Assembly: GCA_034620365.1 (NCBI GenBank)
Contig: JAQGEQ010000142.1
Coordinates: forward strand, 224,882 to 288,881
Length of the DNA: 64,000 nt
Direction: 5' to 3'
Source of the DNA: Pegea sp. RAD2-039
Taxonomy: Eukaryota; Chordata; Thaliacea; Salpida; Salpidae
This document shows positions 12,280 to 26,040 of this stretch, one piece after another. How positions within the stretch are numbered: the stretch's first letter is position 1; each line of letters opens with the position of its first letter. The translations under genes were made by a program, and so were the position numbers. The notes under the pieces were generated by a model. It did not search any database, was not told the origin of the DNA, and was given only the letters and a program-made list of their open reading frames with translations.

Positions 12280-12990
12280 GAAGTAAGTCCAGAGATATAG
12301 TTTCAACCAACCTACTTCTTTATGGTTTTGCATTGATTTTGATCATTGACGTGATCTTTATCGCGCTACTGACGTCACTGAAGCAACACCGAGTGGCTAC
12401 TTGCAATTTAAGAGTGATGACACCACAGTGTTTAAAGAAGTCTTAAGAGAACTATTTTTAATCTTCTTCAGTACCTTCCAAAATGTAATTTGATCTATAA
12501 AGATACTTTTACCTGCATTCCCAAGCGTTACTTTGTGCTTGTTTTTAGTCTGAAGCATGTCGAAAGTTTGTTTCGATGTCGTAAAGGTCAGTAGCGAAAA
12601 TAGTAAATTGTATGATGACGTCATTGCTTCACAGTTGTGATCCAGAAAATTTGATTGGAGTCATTACCAGCAACACAAAGATCACAAAAGATCTTTGCTC
12701 CACCATCTGTATCGTCAACTATAAGCGCGTCATTTAGTTTCATTACTGTCAGCCATTATTAGTAGGCCTGTGGCAGGTGATGACGTCAGTAAAGCTATGA
12801 CGCGTCCATTTTCACTATAACAGGGTGTAGATCTCACTAGTTTTGAATCGATATAGTCAAAGCTCCGAAAGTGCTGTGTGTGTTGATGACGTCAACATTC
12901 GGTTAACGAATTTTTGTGGGGAATTTAGACCATTTAATAACGTCATCAAAATTGATGACATAGCTGTGAGTTAGAAGTCTATTTTTTATA
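12280..12990 (-). repeat. CRE-rich block of unit A'
   Basis: Higher in G+C than its surroundings, with four perfect TGACGTCA octamers at 12370-12377, 12616-12623, 12781-12788 and 12887-12894. It is the inverted counterpart of 62700-63340 and homologous to the blocks of units A, C and D. The short open frames in it are not conserved between units, so I treat it as non-coding. TGACGTCA is the full palindromic site bound by CREB/ATF bZIP factors. Whether it is used here is unknown. Confidence 0.7.
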
Positions 12991-14075
12991 GCTAGTGATG
13001 TAAAATGATGATGTATGACACAATCTAATATTAGCAACTAAACTCTAGTAACTATTGATTATAATTAGACACTTTTGACAGGTTCTAGTTGGTAAATTCT
13101 ATAGAGTTGGTAGAATCCTCACATTAAAGTATTATTACACATATGACATTATTAGAGTCCTCATATTAAAGGTTTGTTAGTTTATTGTAGATGGCAACTC
13201 ATAACGCCATCATCAATCTTTTTATCGTTTTAGTTGATATTGCTATATAGCTAGATAAGCTGTGATTAACATACACTACTACTCGACTATATGTCCTGAT
13301 GACAGTGATGCTAAAATTTCTTAAACATAATCGGATATTTATAGAATTTAATAGAAGTTCCAACACAAAATTGAGTAAAGATTGTCTGATTAAAACAAGT
13401 CGTCATTTAATACATCAGATAGAAAAGTGCTTCGGTGTTAAGAATAAGAAAAAAGTTCTCAAAAATGCAGTCCAGCCATGGAAGCATCTTGTAAATTGTA
13501 AAAGGTTTTTTATTCAGATATACACTTACTCATGTCGTCAAAAAACCAATTTTCAGTCTTACTAGTTTGATTTCCTAAACACATAAACACCTATGCAAAA
13601 TTACAAATAAAAATTTTGATAATGTTGAAAGAATCACTATCTAAGATCATAATATTATTGTCAGTGTAGTGAAAATTACTATTTTCTTGTTTCAACTTTA
13701 TTCATCTTTCTAATCATCCTTAAATCACTATGATCCTTTTCCTAATAATAAACTTTAAAGCAAAAGTCTGATAAACTAAACATTGAATTAACTAATTAAC
13801 TTTAATACGATACTTTAATAAACTAAATATTCAATTTAGGATCTGATATCTGATTATTAGTGAAGATAAAATAATCATCATAAATCTATAATTTGAAAAA
13901 AAAATGACGATGGTTTAATGTTTTTTAAATTTATTATTTTTGAAACAAAATAATTCTGATAAAAGAAGAAAGTCAAAAAAATTGAGATTTTATATATTTT
14001 ATTTTTGATAATATCAAACTTAAATACGATTTTCAGTAGTAGCATAAAGTTGGAAAAAAGTACTAACAAGTCGTC

Positions 14076-14768
14076 AGTTGGTATACAAGATAAAAAAGTG
14101 ATTTATTGTTAAGATTTAGAAAAAAAGTTCATCATTGAGATCAGCGTGACAAAAACCGGGACGTTTTCAAAATAATCTTTTATCATTAGATCATCAAAAT
14201 AAATTAAATTGAGCAAGCTAGCTGGAATCTTACTCATAATCATCACAAGTTCCTCCAAATATAAATTTTCCTTTCCTCACTCCTATTTATGATCTGAAAA
14301 AATGAGAAATTATCTTAATGAAGATGATCAGTCAATTTCTCACTTTTATACTAAATGATGATCTGAAAATAAAGACTAACAGCTTTTCTGCTCAGCACGT
14401 ATCATTGACAATCCTACCAATCCAGGCATAAATAATTCCATTCAGATCGTCACTGTTAAAAGAAATCTGAAAGAAATTATGATTAAAATAGATATAATTC
14501 GATGTTTAATTACTTTTAAAAAGTAGCAGAACTCAGAGTTAATATGTTTTGGATTGTCATCGATTTAAATACATATAGATGTCAGGTAGCCTTCATTTGA
14601 ACGAGTTTGATGAAATTGAGTTTTATTATCCTAATGGAGCTTTGTCAACAACTAAGATCATCAAAGCTGTCGATCACAACTTACATATTCATTCCCTAAT
14701 CTTCTTTCTTTAGAACCGTTGAATTTACTTAACTTTTGTTTAAAGTGAGATAAAAACTTGAGATAATC
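14076..14768 (-). pseudogene. Flightless-I (FLII) pseudogene fragment, unit A'
   Basis: Inverted counterpart of the FLII fragments at 60.90-61.59 kb. The four exon remnants, read on the minus strand, are at about 14685-14768 (ending in a gtaagt donor), 14514-14630, 14378-14466 and 14076-14293. They correspond to the last gelsolin-like repeats of Flightless-I, an actin-binding LRR-gelsolin coactivator. The diagnostic peptides (FLSHF, SEFCYFLK, GIIYAWIGRI and DFCYADLADE-like) are best read in copy B. In-frame stops and frameshifts make it non-functional. Confidence 0.75.
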
Positions 14769-15482
14769 CTGGAATAAAATTAGAAAATTTTTAAAATGCG
14801 ATGTTCTTATTACAACAATTTGAGTAAATATAGCAAACCAGTTGATGTTTTAATTGTATTACTTCTTACTTTCTGGAAAAGGCATTTTCAAAACAGGGTT
14901 GAAACTTGATAGTAGATGTCATCAAGCGCTTTTTAGTTTTGTCATCTGCTTCTCCGTCTTCAAAAGGAATCCAATATTTCAATATTCAAATTCTAGCAAT
15001 CTTACAGTAACAAACTTCAACTCAATTATCTGCAAGGAAACGCATAGAAATTTTATATTTTAAGATTAAATCTAAAAGAATTATTTGACAAACATTTAAG
15101 AAGTGATTTTATTTTGAAACCAGAAGCTAATGAATTAATAAGGGTCTTCAAATGCTTCTTATAATATGAAAAATCTATATAAAACTTTTGCACTAATACA
15201 AAACTTACAATTAATATCAAAACTAAACAATTTTATAAGTTTGTTGAGCATTGTACCACAAAACAAAAAAACATGGAAAACAATTTTTTAAAGTTATTTT
15301 GGTTTTATGCAGCAACAAACAATTTATTAAAAGAAACTGAAGAACAGATAGTGAATGAACTTGTCTACTTATGATTAAACTAACTAAAAAGTGAATTATG
15401 AATATGTCAAAATCAGAATTATTTAGATATAAGTAAAGCTTGTTATTTAAGCTGAACATTACTCCCAAATTATTATTAGAAA

Positions 15483-15946
15483 TCAAATATATTTATTGTT
15501 TGTTTGAAGTTGTAGGTTGACATCAAAAAGGTCGTATCCTCCTTCGGTATTTTCAAGATTAAATCGATAGTCTTGGCGAGAAAAAAAGGAGAGAGATTTA
15601 ACCAGGGTTCACTAGTACAAGGTGAATTAATCCATTCTTCAAACAACTTGGTTTCATCTTGAGGAAGATTACGATTCAACATAAGATCTTTAGCTGGCTT
15701 CTCAGCTTCTGACAACATGTTATCAGTTTGATTTGGAGGAGTAGATACTGAAACCGGAGAAGAAGCTACATCTTTGGTTAAGATAACTACAACAATAGGA
15801 CCAGATTTCGACTTCAAATGTGCTTGATAAGAGCCTTTCTTCGATAAGTCTGGAGTGGGAACTTGAAGTTCGATTCCAGAAGGAGCTTTAATTGCTAGTA
15901 ATGCATCACCAGAGAAGAAATGAAAAAGATCTTCATGAGTAACATA
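15483..15946 (-). pseudogene. 5'-truncated E2F4/5-like copy A'
   Basis: Homology to the E2F genes begins abruptly at TATGTTACTCATGAAGAT (residue ~130 of 281), so the winged-helix and zipper regions are missing. The marked-box region ([20 protein letters not shown]) and the following linker are open. A one-base deletion just before the DYRFNL pocket-protein motif shifts the frame, and the C-terminus becomes FFLAKTIDLILKIPK and so on. The same frameshift is in D' at 60.08 kb. At its 5' end the fragment is joined directly to the block that normally lies ~3 kb upstream of an E2F gene. It has no start codon of its own. Confidence 0.85.
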
Positions 15947-18780
15947 TCAAATAATACCCATTGGTTTCTTTTGTAAATTTCTGTTCACTTAATAGCAAGT
16001 TTTGTTGGAGTGAATATAAAAATCTGAAATCCCAAGATCAACTCTTTACTTCTTTAAAGTTTAAATCTCCTTTCTTAAACAATATGACAAAACTTTCACA
16101 AATAGTTTATTTTAAAACTTTAAACTTTAAGAATGTAGGATATTATCATTTAAGAATTTGCTAGCTACTACTATGATGAGTATGCTCTATACTATAAGAT
16201 GTTAAAACTTCTCAGTAAACAAAACAAGAGCATCTCTCTTTGGAAGCTTATTGTAGAGAAATTATGACAATAACTTTTATAGTTAGAATTAACTTACACA
16301 CATTACCTTCTATGGACAACATACTTTGATAACAAGTTTTAGTGTTAAAATCAATTTTGATACATTTTTGTCTATTAATTTTATTCTTACGTAATTACTA
16401 ATTTTTAAAAAGTAAATCGTAAGGGTAATATTGTCTTTTATGAATTATATCTTTTCCTGCTTATTGAATGAAAAAGCTTTTACTTTAAAAAGATTTCCTT
16501 TTATACACTTTTTAAAACTAAATATATATTAAATTTTACATATCTCAGCTAATATTATGGATTTTAAAAGTTGCTCTTGACTTTTAGAAATTGTTACGTA
16601 TACTAGTTTTTTGTAAGTTTGACCTTATTAATTTTTTTACTTTAAAGCGACAAATAGTTGGATTTGATCCGTAGACCTTTGCATTTCTATATCCTTCCAA
16701 TCAATCCAAGAAATATTGTAAAAGAAACTAGCTTATGTGATCAGGAGGTATTTCTAAAATATTGTAAATTGAAAATTTGGTCAAAACGGAAAAAAGTGCA
16801 TTATGACGAAGTATATCTAATAACTTCTAAACTTGTTTGATGACTTTACAGAAAATACAGACATTCGGTCACTAATGTAAAATCATTGCTTTAAAAAAAC
16901 AATTTAGTCAACTAAACAAGTTCTGTTTGTCTGAAATATTTTAAATTCTCTCTTCAATTTTGCTTTTTTTCTCCATCATTAAAGGTGATATCAAAAAGCG
17001 TTGCAAAATTTTGTCTGTTACAAAATCAGCTTGTTAAGACAATGGTGATAACGCTAGAGGGCAGTAAAGTGTAACTTTTTTTGTTTAGAACTACCATGAA
17101 AAATTGGCATTATATTAGAAGTGCATCTGCACTTTAACTAAAATTTTTTTCAAAAAATTTGATAAGCTTCTAGATGTAATCTTTCGGTCCAGCTGTTCAA
17201 CAGTTTGGTTCTTCAGTCTGTAAATATAGAAACTAAATGAAAAGTTAATTTAACATAACCTGCTTTAGGTTGTGTTAACAATTTATAATTATATTTGAGA
17301 AAAAAAAATATTTAAAAAGTTTGAAAAAAAAGATCTTATAATGTTTGAAACTGCTTGAAAATATTTATAATTCAGTTATAGTGTTTGCAACCATGAACTG
17401 TCACAATACAATAGAACTAGGTGATAATCAAGTCATGTGTTTAGTAAGATGATGTAAAAAATTACATTATAAAGATAAAGTGGTTGGTTACCAATATGAT
17501 TGCAGCTGAAATGTCTTTGTTGATCTCTGTAAATGATCAAAGAATTTTTAGTTATGATACATTCTTGTATCCTGTAAAGAAGATTATAGATTGAAAAGTT
17601 CAAAGCAGAAACATTTTCAACCTATATTGAAAGAAGTAGATCAGCTCTGAGAGTTTGATTGTATTCTTTAATATTGTCCGTTTTAAGTTAAGATTTTTAG
17701 AAAATATTTCTATCGGTGTATTTTGTTGATCTTTATTATTAGCAAAATGCTATTTTAATGTTTCAACTTCATTCACCTTTCTTATCATCTTTAAATAACT
17801 ATGATCATTCTCTTACTAAAGAATTTTAATACAAAATTCTAATAAACTTAACTTTTAATCTAAGATTTAATCTCTTATTTTTTGTGCTGATAAAATAGCC
17901 ATCACAACCTTATACCTCAAAGAAATACACACGCTGAAAGTATATTCATTTTATATATAATAAAAAAGATTTTAATTTTGAAACAAAATGTTATCATCCA
18001 AAAAATAAACTCCAGATATTTTAGGTATTTTTGATAATATCAAACTCAAGCATGATTTTCAGTAGCAGCATAAAGTCGAAAAAAGTACACATATCTAAAC
18101 ACTCCTTTTTAAAGATGATTAAATTTTGGAGTATTGATAATTTAGATTAGATATAATTATCGTAACATAAATACGTTGACTATAATTCAAGATGAACTAC
18201 AGCTATTGAAGTTAGAAAGATATTAATAAATACTTCTAATAATTCGATTGTAACTTGTTTTGAGATAATTTCCTAAACTAAAAATTTGTCAAAATTTGGC
18301 AGATGTTGTCTGTATCAGTGTGACTTCATTTTTTCAACAGCGACAATTACTTTTATAAATAATAGCAATAAAACATATAATATTTCCTAATACAAATACT
18401 AAAGATCTTGTAGTAATTAGATATGTAGCTGATTTTTTAGTTAATTATCTGTCTTGATACTACTTTCTTCAGGTCTAATTGCTCCTAAATTTTCTTATTT
18501 GTCTACAGATGAAAATCTTTGGTCGTTGAGGTTGCAACGTTCTCAAATTTGTAGTCAGTTAGTAGTAAGTTAGTTGATGGCTTTTCAATTTCAAAATTAA
18601 ATAAAATTTATAGCTTGCGAGCAGTTTATTTGTAGATATTTGTAGAACTATTAGTTGATTCTTGATGTAATAACAAAAGTAAACTTTGCTCGTCTACCAC
18701 CAAGCGACCTATTTAACAAATAGAAATTCCAACAAAAGTTGAGTGAGTTTGAAATAAGTCCAGAGATCTACTTTCAATCA
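15947..18780 (-). repeat. 3' non-coding part of unit A
   Basis: This holds the unit's distal parts, mirrored at 57.0-59.72 kb: the block with 'ttaaaacttctcagtaaac' (about 16.2 kb), the 24-codon conserved SWIDWK... frame (about 16.65-16.73 kb, minus) and the second copy of the ~350-bp direct repeat (about 17.72-18.09 kb). No gene is supported. Confidence 0.6.
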
Positions 18781-19450
18781 ACCTACTTCTTTATGAGTTT
18801 CAAGGATTTTGATCATTGACGTGATCTTTATCGCGCTAGTGACGTCACTGAAGCAACACCGTGCGGCTACTTGCAATTTGAGAGTGTTGACACCACAGTG
18901 TTTGAAGAAGTCTTAACAAAACCAGTTTTAATCTTCTTCAGTACCTTCCAAAATGCAATTTAATCCTTAAACATACTTTCACTTGCATTCCCAAGCGTTA
19001 TTTTGTGCTTGTTTTTAGTCAATGCAGTTATAATGACGAAATTACTGAAGCATGTCAAAAGTTTGATTCGATGTCGTGAAGGTCAGTAGCGAAAATAGTA
19101 AATTATATGATGACGTCATCGCTTCACAGTTGCAAACCAGAAAATTTGATCAGAATCATTACCAGCAATACAAAAGTCACACAAGATCTTTGCTCCACGA
19201 TCTGTATCGTCAACTATAAGCGCGTCATTTAGTTTCATCACTGTCAGCCAGTATCAGGTGGCTTGTGGCAGGTGATGACGTCACTAAAACTATAACGCGT
19301 TCATTTTCACTATTACAGGGTATTGATCTCACTAGTTTCGAATCAATTTAGTCAAAGTTCCAAAAGTGCTGTGCATGTTAATGACGTCAATTTTCGGTTA
19401 ACGAATTTTCGTGGGGAATTTATACCATTTAATAACGTCATCAAAATTGA
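18780..19450 (-). repeat. CRE-rich block of unit A
   Basis: Four perfect TGACGTCA octamers at 18840-18847, 19111-19118, 19276-19283 and 19382-19389. Spacing and surrounding words match the block of unit D (56.22-56.87 kb), its inverted partner. It is interrupted in every frame and is interpreted as non-coding repeat or regulatory DNA. Confidence 0.7.
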
Positions 19451-20572
19451 TGACATAGCTGTGGGTTAGAAGTCTGTTTTTATTATAGTTAGTGATGTAA
19501 AATGACAATGTATGACACAATCTAATATTTGCAATTAAACTCTAGTAACTATTGATTATAATTAGACACTTTTAACTGGTTCAAGTTGGAATAGTCTAGT
19601 AATATCAAAGGTACGTTAGCTTATTTGGATGGCAACTCATCACGCCATCGTCAAGCTTTTTATCATTTTAGTTGATGTTGCTATATAGCTAGATAAGCTG
19701 TCATTCACATATCCTACTATCTGTTTACTTATTCTTCTCCTGGTCAACATATTCTACTTTTTGACTACATGTCCCGATGACAGCGATGCTAAAATTTTAC
19801 ACTTATTCGGACATTTATAGAATTTAATAGAAGTTCCAGAACAAAATTGAGTAAATGAAAGTTTGATTAAAACAAGTCGTCAGTAAATATATCAGATAGA
19901 AAAGTGTTTCGGTGTTAAGAGTAAGAAAAAAGTTTACTAAAATGCAGTCCATCCATGGAAGCATATTGTGAATATGTGTGGTTTTTTTCCTTTTAAGACC
20001 AGTTTAAACATCTTGAAAATCTTCAGACTTCATATGTTAAACAAAAGAATAATTAGCAAATTCTCTATTATTCAGTTATAGACTTACTCATGTTGTCAAA
20101 AAACAAATACTCAGTTTTACACACATGAACACCTACAAAGTTTCAAATTACAGCTTTTAATGATGTTGTAAGAATCACTATCTATATTCATAAAATTATC
20201 ATCAGTGATATTAAAACTGCTATTTTCATGTTTCAACTTCATTCATCTTTCTTATCATCTTTAAATCATTATGATCCTTTTCCAAATAAATAACTTTAAA
20301 ACGACACCCTAATAAAATAAATATTCAATTTAATATCTGATCTCTGATTGTTACTGAAGATGAAGTATTCATCACAATTATATATCTTGAAAAAAACGAC
20401 AATGGATTAAAGTATTTTCATTTCATTTGTATTGGAAATTATTTTAATCTTGAAACAAAATATTGTCGATAAAAGAAGAAACTCTAAAAAATTGAGCTTT
20501 TTGATATTTTATTTTTGATAATATCAAACTGAAGCACGATTTTCAAAAGTAGCAAAAAGTTGGAAAAAAGTA

Positions 20573-20951
20573 CTAAAAATTGGTCAGTTAGTATACAAGA
20601 TATAAAAGTGCTTCATTGTTAAGATTTAGAAAAAAGTTCATCAGCAAGATCAGCGTGACAATATTCAGGACATTTTCAAAAGAGTCCTTTATCATTAGAG
20701 CATCGAAATAAAGTGGATTGAGCAAGATAGCTGGAATCATACTCATAATCATCACAACGTCCACCAAGTTCCTCCAAAAAGAAATTTTCCTTCTCGTCAC
20801 CCCTATTTTAGATCTGAAAAGATGAGAAATTATCTTAATTAAGATGCTCATTCAATTTATCACTTTTATACTAAATGATAAGCTGAAAATAGAGTCTAAC
20901 AGCTTTTCTGCACAGTGGGTTTCATTGACAATCCTACCAATCCAGGAACAA
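20573..20951 (-). pseudogene. Flightless-I pseudogene fragment, unit A
   Basis: Only the last two FLII exon remnants are present, at about 20889-20951 and 20573-20814. The two earlier remnants seen in B, C, A' and D' are deleted. The deletion is identical in the inverted partner (54.73-55.11 kb), so it predates the palindrome. Recognisable in the minus-strand reading are a WIGRIVNE piece, an FLEELGGRCDDYE piece with a stop directly after it, and the region equivalent to DFCQDDLADD. The 87-codon open frame here (20588-20851) is a shifted frame through this remnant, not a gene. Confidence 0.7.
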
Positions 20952-21567
20952 ACGATTCTGATCATATTTTAACTGTTAGAAGGACCTAAAAGATACGAAC
21001 TAGTCGATTTTACGTCTTCATAATCTGTATCTGGTTCTTGTCTTCAGAAGGAATCCAATGTCTTACAATTCAAACTCTAGCAATTTTATATTAAAAATCT
21101 GTGAATCAATCATCTGTAGAAATCACATAACATTCTCATTAATTAAAATTAAGTTTAAATGAATTATTAGAAATATGTTATAGATGAAGTGATGTTACAC
21201 TAAAGCAGAAGCTAAAGAATTATTTAAAGTATTCAGATGTGTTTTAAAAATAAAAAATTTATCTGAAACTTTTACAGAAATAAGAATATTACAATTAATA
21301 TCAAATCTAAACACTTTTAAAGGTTTGTTGAGCCTTTTACCACAAAACAGAAAAATTATAAACAATTCTTTAAAGTATATTTAGCTTTGTCCAACAAACA
21401 AATTATTAAAATAAACTGAAGAACAGATAGTGACTCAACATGTTTACTTACGATTAAACTAACTAAAAACTGAACTATACGTATTCCAACATCAGAATTA
21501 TTTACATGAAAGAAAAGTTTGTTGTTTCAGCCAAACAAGATTTCCAAAATATTAATAGACATCAACT

Positions 21568-22413
21568 TTATTGATGGTTTACTTGAGGTTGTGGGTTGAC
21601 ATCAAAAAGGTCGTATCCTCCTTCGGTATTCTCAAGATTAAACCGATAGTCTTGGTGAGAGAAAAAGGGGGAAAGATTTAACAAGGGTTCACTAGTACAA
21701 GGTGAATTAATCCATTCTTCAAACAACTTGGTTTCATCTTGAGGAAGATTACGATTCAACAAAAAATCTTTAGCTGGCTTCTCAACTTCTGACAACATTT
21801 TATCAGTTTGACTTGTAGGAGTAGATACTGAAACCGGAGAAGTAGCTACATCTTTGTTTAAGATAACAACATCAAAAGGACCAGAATTCGACTTCAAATT
21901 TGCTTGATAAGAGCCTTTTTTCGATGAGTCTGTAGTGGGAACTTCAATTTCTATTCCAGAAGGAGCTTTAATTGCTAGTAATGCATCACCAGAGAAGGAA
22001 TGACTAAGATCTTCATGAGTAACATATGATAACTTTTTATTATCATCATCAACCATTACATTCCGCATGCTTTGTTTCATGTATTTAATAGCATCGTCCA
22101 GATCAGCTTCTTTTTCATCAAGACTTTGAAGATCTGACTTAAGATTTGAAATTATTGAAACATCACTTTCACGATCAGGACTTGCACCTATCCATTGGAC
22201 ACAATTTTGTGATGTTTTTTTGAGCAGTCCTATTCCTTCTAAGACATTTATTATGTCATAGATTCGTCGTTTTTGTTTGATTTGTAACTGCTTGGCTGCT
22301 ATTCTAAGATCCACTTTACCATCTGGAGCATTCCTTATGTAATTAACAAACTTAGTTGTTAAAACTCCCAAAGAATTTTCATGTCTGCTACTTGTTGGTA
22401 CAACATCAGCCAT
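21568..22413 (-). CDS. E2F4/5-like transcription factor, copy A
   Basis: An intronless 281-residue protein. The start is the ATG at 22411-22413, with a GTG directly before it. Residues ~10-78 form the E2F winged helix, with HENSLGVLTTKF at its start, the DNA-contacting KRRIYD at 48-53, INVLEGIG, and NCVQW at 70-74. A leucine-rich dimerisation stretch (~85-120) and the marked box with YVTHEDL (130-136) and LLAIKAPSG follow. Residues 255-272 (DYRFNL, EGGYDLFDV) match the pocket-protein (p107/p130) binding end of E2F4/5. It is shorter than vertebrate E2F4 (~410) because the linker is reduced. The RRIYD core is intact, but neighbouring positions depart from the family (IKQ for VRQ, LLKK for LIEK). 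It is nearly identical to copy D in the other arm. It probably binds DNA with a DP partner and acts as a repressor, by family knowledge. Confidence 0.92.
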   Translation of the reverse strand: MADVVPTSSRHENSLGVLTTKFVNYIRNAPDGKVDLRIAAKQLQIKQKRRIYDIINVLEGIGLLKKTSQNCVQWIGASPDRESDVSIISNLKSDLQSLDEKEADLDDAIKYMKQSMRNVMVDDDNKKLSYVTHEDLSHSFSGDALLAIKAPSGIEIEVPTTDSSKKGSYQANLKSNSGPFDVVILNKDVATSPVSVSTPTSQTDKMLSEVEKPAKDFLLNRNLPQDETKLFEEWINSPCTSEPLLNLSPFFSHQDYRFNLENTEGGYDLFDVNPQPQVNHQ

Positions 22414-22559
22414 CACTTTAAATCTCAGTTAAAATTTATAACAAGAAATCCTATAAAAAGTATCATAATCGTTTATATTAAATACATTTAAATAAAAAAG
22501 ATTTAAGATAAGTTCTCAAGTTAAAAAGACAATACAAACAATGTCATTAATTAAATCAT

Positions 22560-25060
22560 AGCTTATACCAAGTATGATTTTCTTTACAAGACAAAAACTT
22601 TCAATTTCTTACAAGTTTGATTTTCTAACTAGTAAGCTATTATATTTATCTAGATTAAAACCTGCCTAAGGAGCAGATTGAGTTGTTGATTTATTTACAA
22701 TTGTTGGTAAATACTTTAGTATACGGCATTTAAACTTTTAAATCAATTATTTTAGAAATTCTAAGGAATCAACAACATAAGCTTCATAGAGAAAATTTAA
22801 ACATAAAAAACATAATATACATTTTTAAGATTAAATTTTAATATAGCTATAAGTCTGCAAACATTCTATAGCTTTTAAAACAAATCAACAGTCTATACTA
22901 ATCTGGCAATCAACTTTATCAATTAATTTTTTTCTGGTTATATAAATAGAAATATAAAAACAATTATATATCAAAAATATTGTTCCTTAGTGCAAAACTT
23001 GTTTACCTGATATTTTCAGATTTTAAAAATAACCTTACTAAATAAATGTTTTTATAACCTATACAAATCTGTAATATTTTTAACTCAGCTGCTGGCCATG
23101 AGATCTCAAGACATAACTTTATATCTATAAATTATTACAAGCCCTTTAGCTTTCTAAAAATAGCAAGAAAAGATAAATTAAATTCTTTATCTGAGTTTAG
23201 TTCTTGAAGCAATACCTTTGTAGAAAACATTTAAGATTGTTTAGAATATAATAAAATAATGTTTATAAGCGTTCTTAAAAATAATATCATCAAAGCATAT
23301 CAATTAAAAGAAAACAATAAAGAAATATATTTTATGACAATGAAAACTTTGTAAGATTAATTAAAGTTATAATATGAAAAATCATGCAAAACTATGAAAA
23401 AAATGAAATTGCTCTGTTGATAATTAATTCATTTGCTTTAAAAATCTTTTTACTCTTGTAAATATTGAGATTAAAAGAATAAAAATTTCTTCTTCTTACT
23501 CGTAGATTAAGTTTTAATAAAAAATAAAATGAATTGTTATTCTCAAGTATATTTTAAGAAAATCTCATTTAGTATCAGTGAAAAAATAAACTTTAGAGAC
23601 AGATTTATCATAACCTTGTTTAAAATAAGAACATAATCCAATCTCAGCCCCTTTTTACAATGTGATTTGTGTTGCAATAAGTTATGTAAAATGTAATAAC
23701 TTATAGTACTAGTCTTAAAAATGTAATACTTTCGTAACTTCTTAGTAGCTCTTTAAAACCATTATAGTTTGTGTTTTTATTGAAAATTTTCAAACCCTGC
23801 TCTTTTCAAAAAAACTTTATGAATTACCTTTTTAAACCTTTAAACTGTAATATATTTAAGTTAAACACAAAAATCTGAAAGATAAAAGACATTTTCACTT
23901 TTAGAATCAACTTGCTTGAATCTTTAAAGTAAGAACAAAATTCTTAGTTGATTTTAATTCTACTAACCAATTTTATAATACTTAATTGTGTTTATAACAA
24001 ACTTCCAATTTCAGGCTGTGGTTTGATCATTGAGGTGATTTATATTTTAATTGTATAAATATTTGTTTATTACATCTAAATAATACTTTCTTTCTAGGGA
24101 TATCCTACATTAAGTTTGGATATGTCGTTTATTGAAAATAAAAATTATAACTTTTTATTTTGTTTAATTTTACTAAAAGGAAAACTCAATTATCATTTTT
24201 CCATGAAAACGTTTTTAAGGAGTACAACTTAAGGTCCCTTATATATCATCTGTTGTGGATTAATTTTAAATCTTAAAATTTACTTCACATAATTCTTTGA
24301 TTGAATAATTTGTTAATATATTGTAATTTGTAAAAATGACTAAATTAAATTTATTTTCTGGTTTGCAGTTGATGTTAAATAGCAAATTGTATGTTCTTTT
24401 TTAATTAGAAATTTTATAAACTTGTTCCTTTGTGATGTAATATGAAGAAAAAAGATATTGCTGGCCTTAAACTGAACAACAATTTAGGCATGAACAATAC
24501 AACATGTTTTTTTTCAATTATTTTTTGACAATTTTACATACTAGATACAAAAAGTTTACATTTATTATAAATCTATAGTTGTATTGTGTATCAGCAAATC
24601 AAGCTTTATTAGTAGTAAAGCTAGTAAAATAAATAAACAAATAATAATAGTTTATTTTTTAGAGTATTTCAGATACACAGTTTTCATAATAGATGAATTA
24701 TTTATAATTTACCTAAAATTAAAAATAAAACGGTATGCAAAACTTACACCAACTTGCAATAGAATTAAACAACTTCTTATTGTAAATGACACTTTTTTAG
24801 CTTAAAAGATATAAAAATAAATATTTACAACTATATAAATAATTTGAATAAAGTACTATGGCATGCTTATGACAAAAATAGCCAAGTTGTAAACCAGGGT
24901 AGAAATTAAAAAGAATCAACTGTTTTCAGCAGCAGGATTACACTCTCTACAACAAAAGATGCAGTAGAACTGAAAGAATGACTAGGAAAAGCTGAGATTG
25001 CAGTATGTTGCAGGTTTGAAATTTTGTAGCTTGAAATATTTTAAGCCAATTGTATTTTTG
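22560..25060 (-). repeat. Upstream flank of E2F copy A
   Basis: Conserved flank shared with copies C and D and with the E2F-less unit at 8.0-10.5 kb. It contains no convincing exon. A sequence resembling a splice acceptor ('actttttatag|gatttcttg') lies about 40 nt upstream of the E2F ATG in all full copies, so a non-coding first exon further upstream is possible but not located. A 73-codon frame on the opposite strand (24584-24805) stays open in three copies but lacks an ATG. Confidence 0.65.
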
Positions 25061-25840
25061 GTAATGTTAACGATAATACATAAACTACTTTAGTTGAAAC
25101 TACTTTAATAACTTTGAAAATAATGATTTTATTTTTTAAGATTTTAAAACTATTCTTTATTAGCAGAACATTGAAATCTTCCAAGAGTTGCAAAGTTGAA
25201 TATGCAAATATGAAAGAAAAGCACTTATAGTAAATTGAGAATAAGCAACAAATAGATGGTACCACAATTTGTAAAATAATAATTCTTCCCATTAAATACA
25301 CATTGGTTTCTTTTGTAAATTTTGGTTCACTTAATAGCAAGTTTTGCTGGAGTGAATACAAAAATCTAAAATTTCAAGACCTTAATTCTTTAAAGTTTAA
25401 ATCTCGTTTCTTAAACAATATGACAAAACTTTCATAAATAGTTTATTTTAAAACTTTAAACTGTAAGATTGTAGGATATTCTCATATTAGAATTTGGTAG
25501 CTACTACTATGATGAGTATGCTCTATACTATAAAATGTTAAAACTTCTCAGTAAACAAAACAAGAGCAGCTCAGTTTGGAAGCTTATTGTAGAGAATAAT
25601 TGAAATAACTTTTATAGTTAAAATTAAATTAGACCAATTACTTCCTATGCACAAGATACTTTGATAACAAGTTTTCTGTTAAAATCAAATTTAAAGCTTT
25701 TTTGTCTATTATTTTCATTCATACTTAATTACTATCTTTTAACACGTTGATCGTAAGGGTACAATTATCTTTCATTAATTCTATTTTGTGGTACTTATTG
25801 AGTGAAAAAGCTTTTACGTTTGTAATCATTACGTTATATG

Positions 25841-26040
25841 TCCTGCTTGGTGGCGAAGCGGTTACTACACCTAGCTACAAGGTACATCTAGCTTGGAAGT
25901 ACCGGGTTTGACCCCAGGTGGAGACATATAAAACTCCTGAGAAAAAAAAACCATAAAAAACTCCTGAGAATGTGTGTTAGTGAGATGTGCTCTCTTTAGG
26001 CACCCTCCTTCGCATTTATATATATAAAAAAAAATATATA
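25841..26040 (+). mobile_element. tRNA-derived SINE with LINE-type 3' tail
   Basis: The head is tRNA-like. An A-box-like TGGTGGCGAAGCGG lies at 25849-25862, and a B-box-like GGGTTTGACCCC at 25904-25915 sits in a TpsiC-arm context. The body ends with 'gagatgtgctctctttagg...ccttcgcattta', matching the 3' end of the LINE at 10.99-11.04 kb, followed by an A/T repeat tail. The inverted partner (around 49.85 kb) reads straight through from 'gtaatcattac.ttata' to 'cattatttgaaac' without it. The empty site defines the insertion limits and shows it arrived after the inverted duplication. Confidence 0.85.
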